From NCBI GenBank assembly GCA_009829735.1, contig CM020619.1:30406063-30470062 (forward strand): a stretch of 64,000 nt of DNA, read 5' to 3'. Shown here piece by piece: positions 10,086 through 20,616 of this stretch. The position numbers were made by a program, and so were the translations under genes. The DNA is from Pyropia yezoensis. Taxonomy: Eukaryota; Rhodophyta; Bangiophyceae; Bangiales; Bangiaceae. The notes under the pieces are model-generated. The model ran no database searches and had not been told where the DNA came from. It saw nothing but the letters and a program-made list of their open reading frames with translations. Positions within the stretch are counted from its first letter, which is position 1; every line of letters begins with the position of its first letter.

Positions 10086-11840
10086 ACCAGCCAACGAAAG
10101 ATAATAGCGCGGGTCAGTGGGGGGAGGGGGAGGGGGAGGGCTAGCGCGCTCGGGCGTCTGGGGGAGGCAACACAGTAATCGAGAGTGTGTTGGGGAGGTG
10201 AAGAGGGTGGCGGAGGGGAGAGCAGGGTGGAGGGAAAAGGGGGGGGTAGGCGAGGGGGGGTGGGATGGGCGAGACGGAGGGCGATAGACGAGTAGCTGGG
10301 GGGGACGGGCGAGTAGGGGGGAGTGGGTCAGAATGGAGGGAGGGCGGGAGTGTGGCCGTGAGGCGAGCGGCCGATTCGGACTCAGCAATGTGGGGGCTGT
10401 CTTCGGGAGGAAAAGTGCGCGCTTTTGTCACCCAATCATCGTTCAGATCGACGATCTCTGCGGCACAGGTCGGCCCTTGTCCAATGAACAGGTGGATTGG
10501 GTACGACAGGTCTGCCCTCGCATGCTGGCTTGCGTGCCCGCCAAATTGGGGGACCCCTTCGACAACGCCCACCTGCGACCCTCACCGCACCACCCCCACC
10601 AGCAACTCTCCCCGTCGCGGGTCGGTCTGGTTGTGGTGGAGGTCGACCGCGGCCCGTCCACGCGTTGTGGAACTCTCTAAGCCGGCCCATCCCATGCGCC
10701 CCCCCTCCCCTCCGCTACCGCCCTCTCCTCCTCCCCGCCTCCCTCCGCCCCAGCAGTCTTCCCCTTGTCGCTTGTCTCTCTCTCCATCCCTCCTCTCGCG
10801 CCCCTCTTTCCCACCTTTCTTCGCGCTCTCCCTCCTCTGCCTGCGTGTCTGCCCACTTTTTGACTGCTCCCTTCCGCCGCTCCTTCCTGTTACATGCTCG
10901 GGAGGGGCGGCAATCGGTGGGAGGGGGGTTTGTGTCTGTGAAGCGTGGGGGGGTGGTCATCTGGGATGCATTCTCTTGTTGAGTGGCGGCCGGAGCAATG
11001 GGCGGTGGGAACGGATGGCGTGCACAACCTCCAATGCGAGAGGGGCGGGAATGGGGAGGCGGCCGAGGGGAGGGCGGGAGGGGACGTGAGACTGCATGTG
11101 GACGCGACCAAGGTGATAGGGGGGGTGACGGGAGGGCTTTGGCTGTTCGTTCAACTTGATTGGCAGGTCGTATTGGTGTTGCCTGTGCGACAGGGAGGGT
11201 AGCCAGTAGACGAGGTGTAGGGGAGGGTCAGTAGCTGAGGTCGGTAGGGTCCGAGGGAGCGGAGGAAGCGAGGTAGGACGTCCACGACCGTCCGGGGAAA
11301 GACGCCTTCTTCATGCTATGCGACTATCGCCCACGCTGACTGATTCGAACGCGACCCAAACAAAACTTCCTAGACCAAACCTCAGAGCAGTTAATACTGG
11401 TCAGGAATGGCGACTTGCTCCCTATGCGGCGAGTTATCAGGTGGGGCGCAGGGCTGTCTCTGAAGCACAGGGGTACAGCAATCCGAGTGCACCAATCGCA
11501 ACGTAGAGGCTGCGCATCGCCCAAACTGTCCGTGACAACTGATCAGCCACGAACTCACCTCGATCGCTGTGCTGGAATCGCATGTGCCTCGAACAGCGAC
11601 TTCGCCAGTGCAAACGAGCCTCGAACTCGAACTGGTTCAATCACCCTCCGCTCTGCGGTGAAAAGGCCCCTCTACCACTGGTGCCGCCTGGTTGTCAGTG
11701 TCAAACAGCCTTGTGACAAAGCAACCCCCCCTCCGACGCGTGACTGGCTGTAAGGTGAGTCCGGATCGATCCGGAAGGCCAAGAGCCAGCCAATGGGATC
11801 GCCAATCCCGGGTCTGGCGATGCCAGCGGTCAGCCCCAGG

Positions 11841-11985
11841 GTTGGCAAAAATGTTTTTTTTTGTTACAGCTTTGATTAAACTATAGATTAATCAAACATT
11901 TATTGATTTTGTTTTATGCGCTAATCAGTTATTGTCGTACTTACACAAGGTTAAATATTTACTCGTGCTTTTGTGTGGCAACTAT
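11841..11985. other. AT-rich island 1
   Basis: About 145 bases are strongly AT-rich (runs such as ATGTTTTTTTTTGTTACAG and TTAATCAAACATTTATTG) in a region otherwise well above 60 percent GC. No ORF, tRNA fold or terminal repeat was recognised. It could be a fragment of organellar DNA or an end of a decayed transposon. Confidence 0.5.
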
Positions 11986-12884
11986 CGCTGCCACGTCAAA
12001 TGCCTCAGCGCAGCTCCTGGCTACACCCGCCGTCGTGATTCTCTTAAGCTCTCTTCCCCGGCACCGGTAACACCATAACGCTGTGCTCGTCGACCAACCC
12101 GGGTGCCTCTTCGCAACTCCCGGCGGCTTCACCCGACCCTTTCCGACCCGGCGTGCGCCAACAGAGGCGGCGCCTATGGATGTGGGAGCAGACGAGCGAC
12201 ATCAAGCCGGTGTTCACCGAGGTCCAGGGAACGGGGTCGACATGTACACACACGCGACAAGCTGGTGAAAAGCACGCAGCAGAGCAGTAATCTAATGGCA
12301 ACCCACCTGTACTCTTGCCGTGCGTGCCCGTTCGCAGCGCGACTCGGGGCCTGGAATGCGCGCTTAACGCTTCAGAGGATGAGGCCGCGGCTTACGAAAC
12401 TTCACGCGTCCCTTCGTACTTCTTGAGGCAACGCCCACGGTGCCAACTGTATGAATGGCCGGTCATGGCCGTCGCCGCCCCCGCTGCCCCCGCCGTCGCC
12501 GTGTCGATTTCCCTGCCCATCCGCCTCGTCGACCGCCAGCCCCGCGTCGATCGCGAATAAGGTCCCAGGCGCGGCCACGGTCATTGCTGCTGTGGGGGGG
12601 TAAAGAAGGAGCCCCCGCTGCCGCCGCCATTCACAGCGTTCGTGCTCTTTGGCACTCAGATGTGTCGTGGAGGTTAAGGAAGGGGGGGGGGCAGCCCAGC
12701 AAGATGAACGAGAGGGGAAAGGGGGTAGATGGGAAGTGCTAGAGGAGAACCCGAAGCGCTGACGTACCAGGGGGTTGTGGAAGCTGCCGTCACTCCGCCC
12801 CCCGACAGCCGCGCTCCCTACACAAGCCGCCCCCCCCTCTGCTCTCATACTTCAGAGCAGGCCATGCAACTCCCCACGATTCCA

Positions 12885-13030
12885 GACTTGCGATGATATA
12901 ACAGCATTTATACTGTCAAGTATGCGATAGATTGATCAAAGGGTTCTTTTAGCCCTTCGGTTTATCTGTAGATGAATAAAATAAAATATATGATTTCATT
13001 CATTTAATACAAGGCATACATTATACACTG
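12885..13030. other. AT-rich island 2
   Basis: A second AT-rich block with ATGAATAAAATAAAATATA and a small hairpin AAGGGTTCTTTTAGCCCTT (about 12939-12957). It resembles island 1 only in composition. No gene recognised. Confidence 0.5.
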
Positions 13031-13697
13031 GTCAGCCCTTCAGGCGGGGGGTGCACGTCGACAGACGCGGCGACTGCCGCCCCCCCCCCCCCGCCCCGCT
13101 CGCACCTGACCGCCACGCGGGCGGGGGGGCGGCGGCGTCCCACACATCACTGACACGCTCAAGATGTGCGGCACTGGTGTGTAATCGAGACAGACACTGG
13201 ATCTGTATTCCCCCCCCCTTGCGCCCCGTCGGCGGCGACAGCCCCCCCTCTGCGCCAGCCCCCTGACCCCGCTGACACCCCCTCACCCTTGCTGCTACTG
13301 TGCTGCCATCGGCCCCGCCCGCTGCAACGGTGGCGGGGAGGGTGCTAGGGGGCTTTGGGGAGAATGCCGCAGCGGGGATGGCCGGCTGGTGGGCCTCCCG
13401 CCGACGCCGCCAGAGGAGTGGGGGGGAGGGCGGGGTCGAGCACTGCCGAGGGGGGGGGGTGACTCTGTCCTCATTGCCCCCCACCATCCTGCTCCTGAAG
13501 GCTGTACCCGAGTCGGCTGCGGGGGGTGAAGAGTGCATGCGGGAGGAGGTGGGCGGGGGGGATGCCAGAGGGCTGCGGACCCGGCCGGGTGGGCGTCGTG
13601 ACGGTGACGCAGCGTGCTCCCCCTGAGGCCATTCCCCCCTCCACCCCACTGCCACCCTCCCCCCACCCCCGCCCCTCCGCCCCTCCCCATCGCTGCC

Positions 13698-16586
13698 ATG
13701 GCTGCTGTCCCACTGCCCAACCACCACCCCCCCGGCGGCGTGGCGCCGTCAAGCCCACGCCCCGCCCCCCCCCCCTCCCGCCACGCCTACCTCCCCCACC
13801 TCGACGGCCTCCGCGCAGTGGCACTAACGGCCATCCTCCTGCACCACTGGGGGGTCCCCCCCTTCCGTTCGGGCGGCGGCTTTGTGGGCGTCGACGTCTT
13901 TTTCGTCCTCGCCGGCTACCTTGCCACCGCTACCACCGCTGCTGCCATTGCCGCCGAGCCCGCGCCTGGGGAGGAGGGGAAGGGGAGGGGTCGGGGGCAG
14001 GAGCAGCAGCAGCAACAAGAGCGTAGGACTTTCTCCCTACGCGACTGGTGCGGCCGCCGTTTTTGGCGTCTGGTGCCAGCGGCGGTGGCCACCGTCACCG
14101 CCACCATGGCCGCCGCGTACGTGTGGCTGCCCCCCGATGTGTCGGCGGCCGCGGCGCGGGCGGCGGTGGCGGCCGCCGGGGGGTTGTCCAACGGGTATTA
14201 TGCCGCCACCGCGGGGCACGCTGACGGGGCGGCGGGGGGCAAGCCGCTGTTGCACACCTGGTCCGTCTCGTTGGGGCTCCAGTTTTACGCCCTGTGGGTG
14301 CCCGCCCTTGCGTGGCTGGCCCGCCGCCACCGCCGGCTGGGGGGGGGGGGGAGCGGGGGGGCTGCGACGGGGGAGGGCGGCGACGGCGGCGAGGACGGCG
14401 GCGGCGGCGCCCGTCGGGATACGGTCGCCCTGGCCGTCGTCGGCGGCGCGACCGCCGCCTCCCTGGTCGCCGCCGTCGCCACTGTTCGCGTCGCCCCCGC
14501 TACCGCCTGGTACGGCCTCCCCACCCGCGGGTGGGAGTTTGGGGCGGGTGCGGTGGCGGCGCTGTGGTCCCCTTCCCGTCCGGCCCCCCCCCCCGGTCCC
14601 CCGCAGCCGCCGCCAGCGCGGGAAGAGGCGACGGCGCTAGCGGCGCTGGCCGTCTTGGCCGCCACCGCCGTTTGCATCGACCGCCGCGCCGTGGCGTGGC
14701 CGGGCGTCGCGACGGTACCTGCCGTGGCCGCCACCGTTGCGGTCATCCGCACCCCCCCCAACGCCCGGGTGGCACGGTGGATGCTGGGCCACCCGGCGCT
14801 GCGGCTGGTCGGCCGCGTCTCCTACTCGGCCTACCTCGTCCACTGGCCCGTGTGGGTGGTCCTGCCCTACGCCCTTCCCCCAAAGGTGCTGGAAGATATG
14901 GCGGCGGGGGCGGCGCTTCCGGTCGGTGCCGCCGCCCTCACCGCCGCCCTCACCGCGGTGCTGTACCTGGCAGTCGAGCGCCCGTCGCGGACGCCGTCGG
15001 GGGGGGGCACCGCAGGGGGGGGCAGGGGGGCGGCGGCGGGCAGGGACGGCGGCGGGGGGCTGCCTGCCAGTGGCGGCCCCCCGCCTGACCTGGTCGACCT
15101 TGCCCCGCTGCTGCCTGGGGGTGCCCCCGCCGCCGCCGTCGACGCCGCCGCCGTCCCCCCGCGGCATGTCCCCTCCCACAGGGAAATCGTGCTGGTTGCG
15201 GTGGCCCTCTCCGGCATCCTGCTGGTCACCACCGCCCTCGCCACGGACGGGTGGGCGGGCCGGCCGGGGCGCCCCCCCCCCGGCGCCACGGCATTGGCCA
15301 CCTGGTACAGGGTGCCCCCCGTGCCGTCCATTGAGTTGTGCGAGCAACCCCCCCCCGCTGGGTACACCTTCCCCACCAACATTACCGCCGACGCTCGCCG
15401 CGGGGTGTGTGGCGTGGGGGCGGTGGCGCCCCGCCAGGGCCGCGGCGGCGTCGGCACCCGCCCTCCGTCCCCCCCGCGGCTGGCGCTGGTGCTGGGTGAC
15501 TCCTTTGCGGGCATGCGGCGGCCGACGGCGGCGGCGGCCGGCGCGCTGGTCGGCGGCCGCGTCCACTTTTCATGGATGTCTGCGTGCCCCCCGTTTGTGG
15601 GCGTCTCGTACGACGATCTGTCTGCCCGGCTGCACGCGGTGGGCGTCGCACCCGACGACCGGCGCCGCGCCTGCCGCACTGCGCACGCGGTGTGGCAGTC
15701 TATGATGGCGGGGGGGTACGCCCCCCCGGGGGGGGGCAGGGCGAGCGCCGGCCGACGGGGGCGGGTGGTGCGGGCGCGCCCGGCGACCCGCCGTGCCGTC
15801 GTCATTGCCGCAGGCGAGCGGGCGGTGCGGGCGGCAGCGGCAGCGGCGGCGGCAGCCCTCCCCCCACCGCCCGCCGCCGTCGATTCGACGGTCATCCTTG
15901 CCGGCCACTGGACGCTCTACTTCCTCCGCGCCCTCCGCACGGGCGTCGACGCGGCGGGCGCCGACCAGATGGCGCCGCTCTTTTCCGCCACCGTCGCCAC
16001 GCTCCGCGCCGCCGGCGCGCGGCGGGTGGTGGTGGTTGGCGCGCCGCCGCTGCCGACCTACGACGCCGAGGCGTGTGTGGCGGCGGCGGCGTCGCCGGCC
16101 TGGCGCCGCGCCGCGGGGGGGGCCGCCGCCGCCGCCGGGGGGTCGGACGCGTGTGCGGCGGCAACGCCCGTGCGGGACCGGGTGGTGCGCTTCAACGACC
16201 TGCTGCGGCGGGTGGTGCGCCGCATCCCAGGGGCGGTGTACGTGGACGTCTTTCCCGCAACCTGTGAGGTGGGCAGTGGGGGGGGGGGGGGGGGGACGCC
16301 AGGGCGGCTGGCCGCGGCCAGGCCATTGCGGGCGGCGGGGGGGGGGAGGCGGGCAGCACCCCCCCGAAACGCCAGTGCGACCGCCGCCGGCACCCCCCCG
16401 GCCCAGGACGGGGGTGCCCCGCCGCCCCACATCTGTGCGCAGCTGTGGCGGGGCGCTCCCGTGTACCATGGACGGCACCTTACGCGGACGGGGGCGTTGC
16501 TAGAGGTGCCGCTGTGGGTGCAGGCCCTGGGGGGGGACCCGGCGGCAGCGGGGGTGGCGGTGCCGAAAGAGGGGGGGGAGCGGTAG
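13698..16586 (+). CDS. Acyltransferase-3 (OafA/OatA-like) with C-terminal SGNH domain
   Basis: The 962-residue protein is started at ATG 13698 (GCCATGG context); the frame extends to 13614. The N-terminal half is a multi-span membrane acyltransferase-3. It opens with HLDGLRAVALTAILLHHW (conserved Arg and His of helix 1) and GVDVFFVLAGY, and later has GRVSYSAYLVHWPVWVV. The C-terminal domain is SGNH-like, with LVLGDSFAG near residue 600, SACPPFVG, VILAGHW and a terminal block HLTRTGAL near 921. Family members transfer acyl groups across a membrane to cell-surface polysaccharides. Two oddities are visible. The box usually written WSLSVEEQFY reads WSVSLGLQFY, losing both Glu. The residue three before the C-terminal His is His rather than Asp. 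Glycine- and proline-rich linkers separate domains. The combination is mostly bacterial, so an origin by transfer is possible. Confidence 0.88.
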   Translation: MAAVPLPNHHPPGGVAPSSPRPAPPPSRHAYLPHLDGLRAVALTAILLHHWGVPPFRSGGGFVGVDVFFVLAGYLATATTAAAIAAEPAPGEEGKGRGRGQEQQQQQERRTFSLRDWCGRRFWRLVPAAVATVTATMAAAYVWLPPDVSAAAARAAVAAAGGLSNGYYAATAGHADGAAGGKPLLHTWSVSLGLQFYALWVPALAWLARRHRRLGGGGSGGAATGEGGDGGEDGGGGARRDTVALAVVGGATAASLVAAVATVRVAPATAWYGLPTRGWEFGAGAVAALWSPSRPAPPPGPPQPPPAREEATALAALAVLAATAVCIDRRAVAWPGVATVPAVAATVAVIRTPPNARVARWMLGHPALRLVGRVSYSAYLVHWPVWVVLPYALPPKVLEDMAAGAALPVGAAALTAALTAVLYLAVERPSRTPSGGGTAGGGRGAAAGRDGGGGLPASGGPPPDLVDLAPLLPGGAPAAAVDAAAVPPRHVPSHREIVLVAVALSGILLVTTALATDGWAGRPGRPPPGATALATWYRVPPVPSIELCEQPPPAGYTFPTNITADARRGVCGVGAVAPRQGRGGVGTRPPSPPRLALVLGDSFAGMRRPTAAAAGALVGGRVHFSWMSACPPFVGVSYDDLSARLHAVGVAPDDRRRACRTAHAVWQSMMAGGYAPPGGGRASAGRRGRVVRARPATRRAVVIAAGERAVRAAAAAAAAALPPPPAAVDSTVILAGHWTLYFLRALRTGVDAAGADQMAPLFSATVATLRAAGARRVVVVGAPPLPTYDAEACVAAAASPAWRRAAGGAAAAAGGSDACAAATPVRDRVVRFNDLLRRVVRRIPGAVYVDVFPATCEVGSGGGGGGTPGRLAAARPLRAAGGGRRAAPPRNASATAAGTPPAQDGGAPPPHICAQLWRGAPVYHGRHLTRTGALLEVPLWVQALGGDPAAAGVAVPKEGGER

Positions 16587-18074
16587 GGGGCGGGGTGTGT
16601 CCCCCACTCGCACCCACCCGGCGTGTGTGAGGGGGGGGTGCAGAGGCTCGAGGGCTGGCGGGCCGCCGGCGCTGGTTTCTTCCCGTCGTCGTCCCGCGGC
16701 GGCTACTGCTCTGGGGCGAGGGGGCACCCCATGAGGGATGTACCGCACACGAGCGCGGCCACCACTGCTGCCGTTGGGGCTGCGGTCTGGGTCAACGTGA
16801 GGTGCCACGGGGCGAAGTGGTGTAGCTGCGCAGGGACAATAGGAGGCGGGCCCCAGCAAGAGGGTCCCCGGAGACGCGCTGGAGGTGGGCATGAAAAAAA
16901 GCAGATGGAGGTGGGCATGAAAAAAAGCACGCAGTGCAGCAAGGACAACAATGAAGGAAAAAAGGCCCACGACACAAAGCCCGCGAGGCAGCACGTCCTT
17001 TGCCGTCGACTGCGGGTAGTCCCTGCCACCGTCGGCTGCAGGTAGTCTCTGCCCCCATACAGGCGAGGGCGCGGCACAGCTGACTCCACCCGACGGGTTT
17101 CCCTGTCGCCCCGCCAAAGACGGCCAACGGCACCAGGCGGGGGTGAAGGTTCCTCGCCGACCCCTTTTTCGCGCAGGTGGTAGAGCGCAAGTGGGGAGAT
17201 GAGGGGCGAGCACAGGCGGGACGAGCACCCGACCGCCGGCGACAGCCCCCCCCCCCGCCCGGCGGCTAGTGTCTATTCAGCTGCTGATCAAACGCACAGT
17301 TCTCAGCTATAACGTATGTTCCTCAGCTGTATGTACAGTACATACATCCACAGTACATACATCCTGTACATATGCTCGCCAAAGGGAGCGCTGCGTGTCC
17401 AGGCATGGCGTCATTCTTCATGGCGGCGCCGAACGGGTCAAGCGCTTGACCCGTTTTGCGGTCTCGCGGCTTGCCGTTTCCACCTTGGTGCGTGTCGAAG
17501 GAAGCTGTGCACCACGTGGCTGACCTAACACGTCATCCGCCGTGGCCGCAATCCAAATTCCACGCAACTGCCCGCAGGACTGCTAGCCAGGATAGATCCC
17601 ATTCCAGCTTAAAGTTCTTGTAACACTGGAATGTTCGGGAGTCTGCGCCCCCCGACCACGCCAGCACGGCCGGTGCACCCCTCGGCGATGCTGGGCGCGC
17701 CAGCTTCGCCGCGCGCCGCCGGCGGTGGCCTCCGCGCGGGCCCTTTCGCACGCGCGCCTCACACGCGTGTGTGGGCCTCTGCGCGGCTCTTACCCACCCG
17801 TCGCGCTGCACCACAGTCGTCCTCGACGTGCCGCCCCCGCCGCTTTCCCCGCACCTCCCGACCATCTACCCTTCGTCCCCCCCCGGCCCCCCCACTTGCT
17901 GCCCTCTCTTTCCTTTGCCACTCCATTTGCCACCAGTCGCGCTTGTCTACGACATACCCGTCTGTTCTTGAACACCTCAAGACCCCCCCCCCCCCCCGCC
18001 GGCGTAACTGTCGCCGCCGCCGGTGCTCACGTCGCTGTCCCTCGACTCCCCCGCCGACACTGCCGCCCGCAGCC
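16587..18074. other. Intergenic spacer between acyltransferase and PABPN1 genes
   Basis: No supported gene. A GAGGTGGGCATGAAAAAAAGCA sequence is duplicated at about 16882-16930. Short TACATACATCC repeats lie at 17335-17370. The last 350 bases are C-rich and pyrimidine-rich and include a run of fifteen C at about 17983-17998, the probable 5' untranslated leader and promoter of the downstream gene. Confidence 0.6.
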
Positions 18075-19438
18075 ATGGCGACCAACGTACCACCCGCGGC
18101 GGCGACGCCGGGTGTGGCGGCAGAACCCGCCGCGGCCCCGGCGGCGGCTGCCGAGGCCACGCCCGCCCCCTCGGCTGCGCCGGCTGTGCCTGTTGCAGCT
18201 GCAGCGACGGCCCCCGCTGCGGTGGCGGCGCCCGCTGTGGAGGCACCCGCCGCGACGGCGGCACCGGCCGTGGCGGCACCCGTTGTTGCTGCGGCACCCG
18301 TCGCGGCAGCACCCGCGGCGGCTGCGGCCGCCGCGGCTGTTCCTGCCGAGGCAGCACCGGCACCCGCCGACGGGGCTGCCGCGCTGGCCGCGCCGGCGGT
18401 CCCCGCAGTAGACGAGGAAGAGGTTTTGGATGCGGTACGTATTCCTGCGGGGCTGTTTTTTTTTTCGCAACGGGACGTCACGGGGGAAGCGGCGTCTGCT
18501 AGCCGAGGGCAACAGCCTTTCATTCGCGCTCAGGTCCTACAAGGTGTCTCTTTTTTTGTGTGCGGCGTACTGACGCTCATGGCGTGCGCTTTTTCTGTTT
18601 TTGGTGCCCCTCACCTGTCGTGTGTTTTCTTACCGCTCTTTTATCCTCCAGGAGCTTGAGGCTATGAAGAAGCGCCTTCGTGAGATGGAGGAGGAGGCCG
18701 CCAAGCTTAAGGACATCCAGGAACAGTCCTCTGCGGAGCTCAGCGGCAACCCCGCGGGCGCTGCGGCTGTAGGCGCTGGCGCCGCTGCGGCGGCAGGCGG
18801 GCCAGCGGCCGCTGCCGCCGCCACCGCCGAGACGGATGCCCGCTCCATCTACGTCGGCAGCGTGGACTACTCGGCCACCCCCGAGGAGCTGCAGGCCCAC
18901 TTTGCTGACTGCGGGACGGTTAACCGGGTGACCATCCTGTGCAACAAGTTTACGGGCCACCCCAAGGGCTACGCGTACATTGAGTTTGCGGACGAGGATG
19001 GAGTCAAGAACGCCACCATCCTCAACGACTCGATGTTTAAGGACCGTCAGATCAAGGTACGTTCTTGTGTCCGTCGCTTCTGGCGTGTCTCTGGGGGGAG
19101 TGTTGCGCTTGATGGCTGTTCCTCTTTGTCTGTGTGGGACCTTTGCAGTCGAGAACGTAGATTGACTCGCCTCTTCTTGATGCGGTACACGCTTGGACGT
19201 GCTATTGGGTGTGGCCTGTGTGGGCATGTGCCGTGGTTTCCCTTGATTGCCTGCGATGGTATAGGTGGTCCCGAAGCGCTCCAACGTGCCGGGCATGAGC
19301 GCCGAAGCCATGTTCATGCGGGGCCGCGGCCGTGGCCGCGGCCGTGGTGGCTTCCGTGGCGGCGGCTACCGGGGTGGTGGCTACCGCGGCGGCTACCGTG
19401 GCGGGTATGGCGGGCCCCAGCGGTGGGCCCCGTACTAG
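18075..19438 (+). CDS. PABPN1: Nuclear poly(A)-binding protein 1 (PABPN1), three exons
   Basis: Exons are 18075-18434, 18652-19056 and 19265-19438, giving 312 residues. Both introns begin GTACGT and end CAG or TAG, and both junctions are phase 0. Residues 1-115 are Ala/Pro-rich. They are followed by an acidic patch and a coiled coil (ELEAMKKRLREMEEEAAKLK, about 121-140). A second Ala-rich linker leads to a single RRM with RNP2 IYVGSV and RNP1 KGYAYIEF. The C-terminus has VVPKRSNVPG and then an RG/GY-rich tail ending at the TAG. This order is the signature of PABPN1/Pab2, which binds nascent poly(A) tails in the nucleus, stimulates poly(A) polymerase and controls tail length. The Arg-Gly tail is typically methylated in the family. 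A-rich tracts lie 165 bases downstream. Confidence 0.95.
18435..18651 (+). other. PABPN1 intron 1
   Basis: 217-base GT-AG intron (GTACGT donor, TTATCCTCCAG acceptor) with a T-rich interior. Removing it joins two in-frame coding segments and places the coiled coil directly after the acidic patch. Confidence 0.9.
19057..19264 (+). other. PABPN1 intron 2
   Basis: 208-base GT-AG intron (GTACGT donor, GATGGTATAG acceptor). It separates RQIK at the end of the RRM from VVPKRSN; the joined text matches the family's conserved RRM exit. Confidence 0.9.
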
Positions 19439-19602
19439 CGCCCCGCGGTTCCCCCCACCCCTTTTTTTCGCCGCTGCGCGCTCTCTGCGCTCCCCGCTTA
19501 CGGCGCGTCGTTGTGGTGGCCGCATGCTGTCGCTGCCGGCGCTACCCGATGATTGATGCGCGTCAACCCCGCGCGCGCATGGGCGCAGGTGTGGTAATGA
19601 GC

Positions 19603-19677
19603 AAAAAAAAAAAAGAAAAAAAAAAAGAAAAGACAAGAGCGCAGGGCGCCAAGGGAAGAAAAAAAAAAAAAAAAAAA
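19603..19677 (+). promoter_or_regulatory. Encoded A-rich tracts downstream of PABPN1
   Basis: Runs of 12, 11 and 19 adenines lie at 19603-19614, 19616-19626 and 19659-19677, 165-240 bases after the PABPN1 stop in a GC-rich setting. If inside the 3' UTR they would be binding sites for the encoded protein. If beyond the cleavage site they could be the mark of a reverse-transcribed insertion. No target duplication was seen. Confidence 0.45.
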
Positions 19678-20616
19678 GAGATGGGGGTGACGACGCGGGC
19701 AACGGCGAGCACCGGGAGCATGGGGCCTGGACGCGAGTGGGACAACCTCTCTTGGCTTCGCGGGCGGTCGCCGGCCGTCCCTTCGACGGCGACCGCAGGT
19801 GACTGTGACGGCACTCCCTCTCCGCCGGGTGGTTTCCGGCGAGTCCTTGTGCAATGGTCGCAGCATTGCCTGGCAGCTGTGCGCAAGCCCGTTGTCCGCG
19901 TCGCACAGGGTGCGGACGGCCACTGCGGCTGCCTGTCGGTCTCATCACCACATGGGGCTCTGCTGGTGGCGTTTGTGTGACAACGCTGGCTTGTGTGGTG
20001 GTCTTGGCTGGCCCTGACCGCCACATGCTCTGCAGCAGCCGGTTGTGTTGCCGCGCGGCCAATGGACCTGGTGGGGTACCGAGGTTGGGGGCTGCCTGGC
20101 GTTCCTCACCCCACCAGGTGACACCCCTCTGCATCCACGCTGCTCTGGTGGGGCTGCTCATCTGCCCTCTTGCCTTGTCAGAACACGCAGAGGCGGTGGC
20201 GTATTTATGGTCGTCCCCGCACCCTGCACGACTGTGTTGCTGGACGGACTGCTGTTCGGTGTTGGTCACGCATGACATGGCTGGTCAGGCGGCTTGGCCT
20301 CTGTCGAGGCCCATCTTGCCGGTCGTCCCACACTCGTGAGGAAGCGCGCATCAGCTCTGTACGTACCCCGCTGGGGGAGTACATGTACTAGTACTAGAGG
20401 CAATTGCCAGCCCTGGTTGACTGGGCTCGTTGCTTGATTCGTGTCGTTGGCATTGCGCATGCCCGTCGGCTTGGGTGAATGCTAGCGAGCATACTCCTCA
20501 AGCACCCACCCGTGAAGCTTGCAGCAGGAGGAAAAAGATTTACAGCCCCTGCCTCCCCGTCTCCCCCTTTCCCCACCCGCCCACCCCATTCGCCCACCCC
20601 ACTCGCCCCCTCCAAG
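19678..20616. other. Intergenic spacer, convergent 3' ends
   Basis: Lies between the plus-strand PABPN1 gene and the minus-strand PP4 gene. No ORF with a recognisable domain; frames read through unrelated text. It probably holds both 3' UTRs. Confidence 0.6.

Larger units (their letters stand above)
10086..13697. other. Low-complexity spacer
   Basis: Purine-rich G tracts (10100-10330) are followed by a CT-rich stretch (10690-10870) and moderately GC-rich sequence. No ORF shows a recognisable domain. A short plus-strand stretch at about 10400-10580 (with LSNEQVDWVRQVCPRMLA) looks less biased and could be an exon fragment. A minus-strand frame at 12402-12600 is also weakly protein-like. Two AT-rich islands are listed separately. 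The final 600 bases before 13698 are C/G homopolymer-rich and form the 5' flank of the acyltransferase gene. Confidence 0.5.

Noticed and set aside
11330..11360. tRNA gene suggested by a TTCGAA-type T-loop
   Set aside because: No acceptor stem or anticodon arm could be folded on either strand.
14637..15895. Minus-strand frames of 309 and 342 codons
   Set aside because: Shadows of the acyltransferase/SGNH gene.
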